DNA of 7,600 bases from Cyanothece sp. UBA12306. Lineage in GTDB: Bacteria; Cyanobacteriota; Cyanobacteriia; Cyanobacteriales; Microcystaceae. The translations under genes were made by a program, and so were the position numbers. The stretch covers positions 1 through 7,600 of the forward strand of contig DLXW01000187.1 of the NCBI GenBank assembly GCA_003448685.1, in the 5' to 3' direction. Position 1 is the first letter of the stretch. Each line of letters starts with the position of its first letter. Of the stretch, positions 1-6,260 are shown in pieces. Under the pieces are notes generated by a model that was not told the DNA's origin, did no database searches, and saw only the letters and a program-made list of their open reading frames with translations.

Positions 1-50
1 GGCTTTTTCCATACCTCACATTCTAACAGATATTTTGTGGGAGTGCTAGA

Positions 51-93
51 CTTAAGCCGTAAAGCCGTCGTAGAACGACGGGGTTTCAGACCC
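51..93. mobile_element. Probable end of an IS200/IS605-type element
   Basis: The stretch holds a 6-bp hairpin (CCGTCG 65-70, loop TAGAA, CGACGG 76-81). A second small stem overlaps it (GGG 81-83 with CCC 91-93), and a direct repeat AAGCCGT lies just before (54-60 and 62-68). Subterminal hairpins are what the TnpA transposase recognises in IS200/IS605 elements, and I associate the read CCCCGTCGTTCTACGACGG with cyanobacterial members of that group; this is memory, not a search. No transposase can be identified in the bases available. Frame 1 is open from base 1 to a stop at 118-120 and could be a TnpB C-terminus, but it shows no diagnostic motif. The position is informative: just downstream, coding sequence for an FRG domain begins in the middle of the domain. 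The exact boundary cannot be fixed, because these elements leave no target duplication. Confidence 0.42.
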
Positions 94-116
94 AGATTTT
101 CGATGAGCAGAGATAT

Positions 117-2801
117 TTGAAACAAAAAAACGGTACTCCGTATATTAAGGATCGTCCCTATCCAATTTTACCAAATTGTTATATTGAGCGTTTGCAAAGA
201 CAAAAAGGTAGATTTACTATTCATGGAAGAGATACTAGACCGTTAGAAGAACAATTTGAGCGAGGGGATATTGATAAGTTTTTGGGGAAAATAGTCCTCA
301 AAAAAAAGGCTATTGAGAAAGCTCATGAAATTCTACAATATACTAATTTGAATGCTTTTACCCTTTTTCCTGATATCGAAGGAAGAGCAGAATTTGTGCG
401 AAAGGAGGTCTTAATGTCTAGCGAAAAATCGATGATGGATGAGATTCATCGTAAGCTTAAAGAGATTTTGGAAGAGGATAAAAAAACATTAGAGCAACAC
501 TCCTCAAATCTAGTTCATCTTGATAGTAAGGGAGTGGGTTCCTGTATTATAGATAAAGAACATTTTATTTGCCGAAAAAAGGAAAGAGCCCAATTAATTG
601 ATTGGTTGTGCAATTATGATGACGGATCTAGGTGTAAATTTATTTCTGGAGAAGCAGGATTTGGCAAAACTAATTTTTTGCTTAAATTCGCTTTAGATTG
701 GCTTGATGCCGCAACATTAGTTGAAAATTTTAACAAAGATAAAGAATTAATAAGAAACGAAGAAAATCTTGAAATACAGGATATACAGGAAGAACAAATA
801 GAAGAAAAATCTCTTTTATTTTTGTCTTTATCGTCTTTAATTACTCTTTGTGAAAAGAATAAAAATGATGAAAATAGTCTAACCTTAGAAGAGGCTATAT
901 ACAATCATATCTTTAATAGGAAGGTTGATTCTTCTGAATATGACCCACATAAAGCTAAAATGAATAAGGATTATAAACATAAAATGAGTACGTTCAAGAC
1001 GATGTTTCGTAATGGCGAAATAGCTCTCATTTTAGACGGATTGGGTGAATTAGCTCAGGGGAACGATAATCAATTTTTTAAGAAACTTAAATCTGAATTA
1101 AGAGACTTGATTGATAGTAGTAAAAAATCCAAATTAATTATCTCATGTAGCAATCATGTTTTAAAATATTTTGGGATTGAAGAAATATTTTATAGCTTGA
1201 TCAATCAAGAAAGTAAGGGTAAAGATTTGATTAAAATCAAACCGTTTGATTCTGGCGAACAACATAAACAAGTCAGAGAAAAAATCGAAGAAATATTTAG
1301 CAATGCAAAAAATCAGTTAGACGAACCGTTAGACGAACCGTTTTTGGGTAAACTAATTGAATACTTTATTTCAGAGTCCAAGCAAAATCCATCTTTTTAT
1401 GGATTGTTAATGAACATGGACATAAACAAAAAAGGGGATAATCACGTTTCTGGAGGACTGTCATCATTTTTGAAGTTAATCAAGAAGAATTTTGATGAAA
1501 ACAACAATAATAATAACCAAAATAACGATCATTTTTATTACCATGTTTGTTATAAATCATGGATAAAAGCTATGGTCAGAGAATCCAGTAATCAAGAAGA
1601 AAGCTACGATAATATTCTAAAAATTGCTAAAATAATGCTTGATCAAAGAAGTGAATTTATTAAAATAGAAAACATCAAAAATACAGATAATGATAATAGT
1701 CTCAAAGAATTTATTAAGCGAAATGATTTAGATCAAGAATGGGGAATTTTCATACAAGAAATCCAAAACGAGTTTGCTTTTTCTCAGCATTCAATTCGTG
1801 AATTTGTTATTGCAGATTTGATTTCTGAGGACATAAAAAGAAAAAAATTTCAAGTCTTGGCTACTCATTCTACTTTTGATTATGAGGGTCCTGAAATTTA
1901 TGAGCATCTAACTAGGCTGATATCTTTTAAAGAGTTGACTGAATCTCTAAAAGATGTTCTAAGTTTTAAATCTGATTGCTTTAACAATCAATCTGGAAAT
2001 TGGACATGGAGAGAATGGAATAATACGGTCAGAAACTTATTTGAGTTTCTCGGAGTAATAGCTGAAGTTACTAGTCAGAACAAAGGCCAGTTTGTTGGAT
2101 TAATTGATTTGTCTTTAAAACTACTTAATCAAACTAGGCATCAAGGATTTTATATATCCTATAGAACTAAGTATGATATTGTTCGTTTTCTTGAAAGAAT
2201 TCATCCTTCTAGTCCCCAACCTTACTATGGTTTTATCTTCCAAAAGAAATCCTCTAAAGTTAGAATTCAAAAGAAATCCTCTAAAGCTAGAATTCAAAAG
2301 AAATCCTCTAAAGCTAGAATTCAAGCATATGCGGTTCGAGGTTTTCATAAGTCAGAACTTCAAGTCGGTATTTTTCCTTCAATGCGTTTTAAACAAGACC
2401 GAGGTCTGTTAAAAGATCAAGAAAAAAGAGTTTGTGAAACCCTGATAAATTTGATTAACCAGGTTAACGACAAACAAAGAGAGGAAGAATTAACAGAAGG
2501 TGCTAATTTTTTGCGAGTTAATTGTAGTTTCGCTTTAATAAGATGGTTTCCAGAAGAGCTAGATGACGATATGCTCAACAAGGTAAAAAATATTCTTGAA
2601 GCTCTAAAAGAGCCTTATAATCACTGTCGTTATACTCAAACAAATATCTTCTATATGCTATATCGTAGATATCGCTATCGTCAACGACTTGAGCCTGATT
2701 TTTGTGGGTATTTTCCTGATGTTAAAATAGATGAAGATTTAGAATTAGCATCTCGAAAAGCTAAAAAAAAACTTTCTCGGCTGCAAAGGCCTAAAGATTG
2801 A
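117..2801 (+). CDS. FRG-NACHT/STAND NTPase, 5'-truncated defence-type protein
   Basis: The frame encodes 894 residues from a TTG with no convincing ribosome site, and stays open upstream to a stop at 60-62. Residues about 12-95 match the C-terminal half of an FRG domain: PILPN, then ERLQRQKGRFTIHG (24-37), a KIVLKKKAIEKA helix, and TLFPDIEG (82-89). The N-terminal half is absent. A NACHT-like NTPase follows: ICRKKERAQLIDWL lead-in, Walker A GEAGFGKT (178-185), Walker B ALILDGLGEL (303-312), a beta strand LIISCSNH in the sensor-1 position, NPSFYGLL (424-431), and a winged-helix motif FAFSQHSIREFVIADLI (553-569). The remainder to 894 is unrecognised; it carries three copies of QKKSSK(V/A)RI at 709-735. 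STAND NTPases couple ligand sensing to oligomerisation and often act in anti-phage defence, and FRG is a known partner domain in such genes. Lys/Asn-rich composition and a poly-Asn stretch (462-467) set it apart from its neighbours. NACHT assignment is solid, FRG likely, defence role inferred. Confidence 0.72.
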   Translation: MKQKNGTPYIKDRPYPILPNCYIERLQRQKGRFTIHGRDTRPLEEQFERGDIDKFLGKIVLKKKAIEKAHEILQYTNLNAFTLFPDIEGRAEFVRKEVLMSSEKSMMDEIHRKLKEILEEDKKTLEQHSSNLVHLDSKGVGSCIIDKEHFICRKKERAQLIDWLCNYDDGSRCKFISGEAGFGKTNFLLKFALDWLDAATLVENFNKDKELIRNEENLEIQDIQEEQIEEKSLLFLSLSSLITLCEKNKNDENSLTLEEAIYNHIFNRKVDSSEYDPHKAKMNKDYKHKMSTFKTMFRNGEIALILDGLGELAQGNDNQFFKKLKSELRDLIDSSKKSKLIISCSNHVLKYFGIEEIFYSLINQESKGKDLIKIKPFDSGEQHKQVREKIEEIFSNAKNQLDEPLDEPFLGKLIEYFISESKQNPSFYGLLMNMDINKKGDNHVSGGLSSFLKLIKKNFDENNNNNNQNNDHFYYHVCYKSWIKAMVRESSNQEESYDNILKIAKIMLDQRSEFIKIENIKNTDNDNSLKEFIKRNDLDQEWGIFIQEIQNEFAFSQHSIREFVIADLISEDIKRKKFQVLATHSTFDYEGPEIYEHLTRLISFKELTESLKDVLSFKSDCFNNQSGNWTWREWNNTVRNLFEFLGVIAEVTSQNKGQFVGLIDLSLKLLNQTRHQGFYISYRTKYDIVRFLERIHPSSPQPYYGFIFQKKSSKVRIQKKSSKARIQKKSSKARIQAYAVRGFHKSELQVGIFPSMRFKQDRGLLKDQEKRVCETLINLINQVNDKQREEELTEGANFLRVNCSFALIRWFPEELDDDMLNKVKNILEALKEPYNHCRYTQTNIFYMLYRRYRYRQRLEPDFCGYFPDVKIDEDLELASRKAKKKLSRLQRPKD
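404..416 (+). promoter_or_regulatory. Strong internal ribosome site and in-frame ATG
   Basis: AAAGGAGGT (401-409) matches the anti-Shine-Dalgarno sequence almost fully. It lies 5 nt before an ATG at 414-416 (GGAGG 404-408), in frame with the large NTPase gene as Met100. It falls exactly at the seam between the FRG remnant and the NTPase module. Translation from here would give a 795-residue protein with the whole NTPase and C-terminal region. It is a better initiation signal than the TTG at 117, so it may be the true start of what is made today. The GGAGG is also explained by codons for Arg-Lys-Glu-Val, so chance is possible. Confidence 0.5.
1317..1340 (+). repeat. In-frame 12-bp tandem duplication in the NTPase gene
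   Basis: TTAGACGAACCG occurs twice back to back (1317-1328 and 1329-1340), encoding Leu-Asp-Glu-Pro twice (residues 401-408). The copies are identical, so the duplication is recent or under little divergence. Reading frame is preserved. Confidence 0.85.
2241..2321 (+). repeat. Three tandem 27-bp units inside the NTPase gene
   Basis: Three head-to-tail units occupy 2241-2267, 2268-2294 and 2295-2321. Units 2 and 3 are identical; unit 1 differs by one base (T for C), giving Val instead of Ala. Each encodes nine residues, QKKSSK(V/A)RI, a strongly basic peptide, and the unit length is a multiple of three so frame is kept. A fourth unit begins with CAA only. Near-identity points to slippage or unequal recombination in recent time, so copy number may vary between strains. 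Not a CRISPR: there are no spacers. Confidence 0.93.
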
Positions 2802-2896
2802 AGTAGCATTGAGATAGATGTCCTTTTGACTGGACCGTAGATTAACTCATTCGATAAGTTATTTCAATTAATTAATTTTTGTAGGATATCTCCCAA

Positions 2897-3451
2897 ATGG
2901 CTTTAGAACCCTATGAATTTATGGTAAAAATGGAAAAGCGGATGTTCTTTAGCGACCAAGATAAATCCGTTCTACAATCCTCAATTGATTGGGGGAAAGA
3001 AAGCGCACCAGTAATGGCAACAGTCTTTTATGATTATCTAGGTCGCGACCCTGAAATGAATGCCATTTTAAACGCTTCAGAAGGGCGGATAGATCGTCTG
3101 CGGAAAACGTTTATTCAATGGTTTTATGATATGTTCACGGGAATTGATGAATGGGGAGAATGTTATGCCGAGAGTCGCTGGCGTATTGGTTTAATTCATG
3201 TGCGTATTGGTATTGGTCCCCAGCACGTTGTTCTAGCTATGGCTACCGTTATCCGAGCCGTTGAGAGTAAACTTGAAGCTGAAGGTAAAACTAAAGATCT
3301 CAACAGTGCTTTAAGTAAGATTTGTATGATTGATTTAGCTTTTATTGAACAAGCTTATGTGGAAATATATTCAGAAGCTTTTCGTCAAGAAGCAGGATGG
3401 ACAGAAAGTTTTTTCCGTCGTTTAATTGCCCAAAGAACAGAAAACTTATAA
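2897..3451 (+). CDS. Protoglobin-domain haem protein
   Basis: The 184-residue protein is one globin fold of the protoglobin / globin-coupled-sensor type and nothing else. FYDYLGRDPEM (44-54) fits the B-helix region, and RIGLIHVRIGIGP (96-108) carries the likely proximal haem ligand His101 in the family pattern IGxxHxRIG. Helical segments follow, ending in FFRRL near the C-terminus. Length agrees with stand-alone protoglobins; no signal peptide, membrane segment, kinase, cyclase or methyl-accepting domain is attached. A cytoplasmic O2/NO/CO-binding sensor or scavenger is the family expectation; its partner is unknown. The ATG has AGGA (2883-2886) ten bases upstream. It lies 95 bp after the NTPase gene, in the same direction, with no clear terminator between. 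I do not think the two are functionally linked, since the protoglobin frame looks intact and well conserved while its neighbour looks accessory. Confidence 0.8.
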   Translation: MALEPYEFMVKMEKRMFFSDQDKSVLQSSIDWGKESAPVMATVFYDYLGRDPEMNAILNASEGRIDRLRKTFIQWFYDMFTGIDEWGECYAESRWRIGLIHVRIGIGPQHVVLAMATVIRAVESKLEAEGKTKDLNSALSKICMIDLAFIEQAYVEIYSEAFRQEAGWTESFFRRLIAQRTENL

Positions 3452-3506
3452 CAGAAAAGATCATATTTTAATATATTTAAGTTATATTATTATTCTCGTG
3501 AAATTG

Positions 3507-3751
3507 ATGTCTGAACTTGCTCAATCTGCTCTGAAAGCTAAAAATAATTTGCTGGCTATGTTGGGAGCGCATATCATCTTAGATGCTATGCTGGTAGCGA
3601 TTGCTAAAGATATATGGGCTATTGGTCGCATTTTAACATTGTCGTGATGTACTTTACCTTACAGGGACAAAAATGGGCTAAGTGGGTTTTAATAGGACTT
3701 TTAAGTTTTCTAGTCGTTGCTTTAATAACATTGGTTATTGTCCTATATTGA
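3507..3751 (+). pseudogene. Small two-TM membrane protein, apparently frameshifted
   Basis: The first piece runs from ATG 3507 to TGA 3645-3647 (46 residues, MSELAQSALKAKNNLLAMLG then a hydrophobic helix up to GRILTLS). The second starts at ATG 3647, sharing the A of TGATG, and ends at TGA 3749-3751 (34 residues, MYFTLQGQKWAKW followed by the membrane helix VLIGLLSFLVVALITLVIVLY). Read together with one base restored near 3644 they make a smooth roughly 80-residue protein with two membrane helices joined by a short basic loop, which is more natural than either half alone. Neither start has a ribosome site. The alternative is two genuinely coupled mini-genes with stop-start overlap. I do not recognise the family. 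It begins 55 bp after the protoglobin gene, same strand. Confidence 0.45.
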
Positions 3752-3824
3752 ACGCACCCACAACCGGCGCTTCGCTATAGTTGGGGATTCGTGCGCCAGT
3801 AGAAAGCTACTAGCTTTTTGGGTA

Positions 3825-3962
3825 ATGCCCGCGCTCAAGGCGAATAACAGGACTTTAGCCATGTTAGACCCCAATAAAATTAACCAAGCAAATAATGATT
3901 ACTGGTATTTTTTAGGACTCAGGTCGTGTCTCCAGCTAATCGCTTTTACCGTACCCTTATAA
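3825..3962 (+). pseudogene. Fragment resembling the upstream small membrane protein
   Basis: An open frame from ATG 3825 to TAA 3960-3962 encodes 45 residues beginning MPALKANNRTLAMLD. This repeats the start of the upstream piece (ALKAKNNLLAMLG): A-L-K-A, N, L-A-M-L are shared while most of the shared codons differ at the third base, the signature of an old coding duplication rather than a recent DNA copy. After that the two diverge; the rest is DPNKINQANNDYWYFLGL and a short hydrophobic tail. Near 3921-3926 the sequence may shift to another frame ending VSPANRFYRTLIT (stop 3965-3967), which looks at least as protein-like as the nominal end. I take it as a decayed paralogue, with function unknown; a real 45-residue peptide cannot be excluded. 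Confidence 0.3.
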
Positions 3963-4140
3963 CATAATAACCCATTTCTCTGACAAATATTGTGATTTAT
4001 ATGAGTTTTAACCAAGATTTGAAACGTTATTTTTTAGCTCAAAGACAAGCTCAGTAGATCAAAAAGTCAGTTTCAGTATAGCGACGAAAAAGGGATTTTA
4101 TTCCTAAGTTTTCCTTGTTTTAAGCCCATAAATCTTAAAA

Positions 4141-4160
4141 TCCCCCCAATTTGGGGGGGA
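4141..4160 (-). terminator. Intrinsic terminator of petH
   Basis: On the minus strand a run of seven C (4159-4153), a short AAATT loop and six G (4147-4142) form a very stable stem, followed by ATTTTAAG as the U-rich tail. It begins 28 bases after the petH stop codon. On the plus strand no T-tract follows, so it should act in the petH direction only. Confidence 0.78.
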
Positions 4161-4187
4161 ATATCTGTCAAAGAAGATTGTTGAAAT

Positions 4188-5426
<1,239 letters not shown>

Positions 5427-5533
5427 CTAATTTATCCAAATCATTGCATTCTTTAGCCTACCATTGGAGGTTAGCTAGAACACAGTGGTAAATTTAGGGA
5501 AAGAAACCTCAACCCAGACCAGATCGTGCATTG

Positions 5534-5569
5534 AGCTTAACAAATTTTAATCGTAAAAACTGTTAAGCT
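5534..5569. promoter_or_regulatory. Spaced 9-bp inverted repeat between petH and the DUF4126 gene
   Basis: AGCTTAACA (5534-5542) and TGTTAAGCT (5561-5569) are perfect reverse complements separated by 18 AT-rich bases, so the outer ends span 36 bp. It sits 126 bp before the petH start and 84 bp before the divergent gene at 5653. GTA-N8-TAA (5553-5566) inside it is one base short of the NtcA consensus GTA-N8-TAC. It may be an operator or a promoter-region hairpin; which regulator, if any, is unknown. Confidence 0.3.
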
Positions 5570-5652
5570 TGCTTCAATTTAAGGTTTTTTTCGGAAAAAT
5601 CATCTTCTAAACTGACGTTAGAGTCCTTGACTTAATAGGCTGATAAAGATTT

Positions 5653-6213
5653 ATGATCATTGGCATTTTAGCTGTACTTTCCGCGTCCGCAGCAGCAGGA
5701 ATGAGAATTGCTCTCCCTTTACTGATTATTGGTTTACTCCACGGTGATTTGTGGTCTCAAGTTCCTCTTCTATCTAAAATTCCTCCTCCAGTATTATTGG
5801 GAATTCTCACCAGTTGGTCTTTATTTGAATTACTAGGCTCAAAAAAATTACTTGGACAGCGAGTTTTACAATTGATTGAGTTAGTTTTTAGTCCTTTAGT
5901 TGGAGGATTATTAGCAATTACAGTTGTGAAAATTGGTAATTTGGAGATGGAACCTCTCTGGTTAATTGGAATTATCGGAGGACTTTTAGCTTTAGTTTTA
6001 AAATTGGTACAGGTGGGTTGGTTTTTTCGACGAGGTAAACTTCCTTTTTGGTTAGTTTGTTTACAAGATGCGATTTGTATTATTTTAGTCCTTTTTGCTT
6101 TTAAAGCTCCAGAAAATGGAGGATTAATTGCTTTAATATTACTATGGTTGGCTATTCGTAGTTCTACTGCTTGGCGACATTGGCATGATGGAAGTCATAA
6201 GTCCTCATCTTAA
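5653..6213 (+). CDS. DUF4126 multi-pass membrane protein
   Basis: The 186 residues are strongly hydrophobic, with about six membrane segments (roughly 2-30, 46-62, 76-93, 101-124, 132-150 and 155-170) and short charged loops (SKKLLGQR, FFRRGKL). The N-terminal LSASAAAGMRIALPLLIIGLL is the hallmark of the DUF4126 family, whose function is not established. There is no signal peptide beyond the first helix. The C-terminus is a His/Ser-rich cytoplasmic or periplasmic tail (RHWHDGSHKSSS). Start: ATG preceded by GATAAAG, a weak ribosome site; the protein begins directly with the family motif, so a longer form is unlikely. Divergent from petH and convergent with uvrB, 47 bp away with no obvious terminator stem between; probably transcribed alone. 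I assign the family from memory of its N-terminal pattern. Confidence 0.72.
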   Translation: MIIGILAVLSASAAAGMRIALPLLIIGLLHGDLWSQVPLLSKIPPPVLLGILTSWSLFELLGSKKLLGQRVLQLIELVFSPLVGGLLAITVVKIGNLEMEPLWLIGIIGGLLALVLKLVQVGWFFRRGKLPFWLVCLQDAICIILVLFAFKAPENGGLIALILLWLAIRSSTAWRHWHDGSHKSSS

Positions 6214-6260
6214 ATTAACAAATGTCCTTCATTAATAAACAAAAAGAGTCAGCATAATTA

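Larger units (their letters stand above)
3452..4187. other. Gene-poor stretch with remnants of small membrane-protein genes
   Basis: No intact gene of normal size is seen in these 736 bases on either strand. The part from 3507 to about 3967 holds short open pieces in changing frames, described separately. A GC-richer patch at about 3750-3860 contains small overlapping hairpins (AGTAG/CTACT, and AGAAAGCT 3801-3808 with AGCTTTTT 3812-3819). From about 3970 to 4135 I see nothing beyond an 18-codon open frame at 4001-4057 (MSFNQDLKRYFLAQRQAQ) without a ribosome site. The petH terminator closes the stretch. Confidence 0.6.

Noticed and set aside
614..904. 96-codon open frame on the minus strand
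   Set aside because: It is antisense to the Walker A region of the NTPase gene, is low-complexity in Ser/Phe, and has no family features.
2241..2321. CRISPR-like array
   Set aside because: Units are contiguous with no spacers and lie in frame within a coding sequence.
2121..2412. Open frames on both strands over the 27-bp repeats
   Set aside because: They are created by the repeat units, which lack stops in other frames; the peptides are simple echoes of the repeat.
3426..3506. Upstream extension of the small membrane-protein frame into the protoglobin gene
   Set aside because: It overlaps the end of the well supported protoglobin and adds an AT-rich, unconvincing stretch; ATG 3507 fits the repeated ALKA motif better.
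3801..3819. AGAAAGCT/AGCTTTTT hairpin as a terminator
   Set aside because: The stem is short and AT-rich with a G-U pair, and no intact gene ends just before it.
4001..4057. 18-codon frame MSFNQDLKRYFLAQRQAQ
   Set aside because: It is too short, without ribosome site or recognisable family; kept only as a note in the gene-poor stretch.
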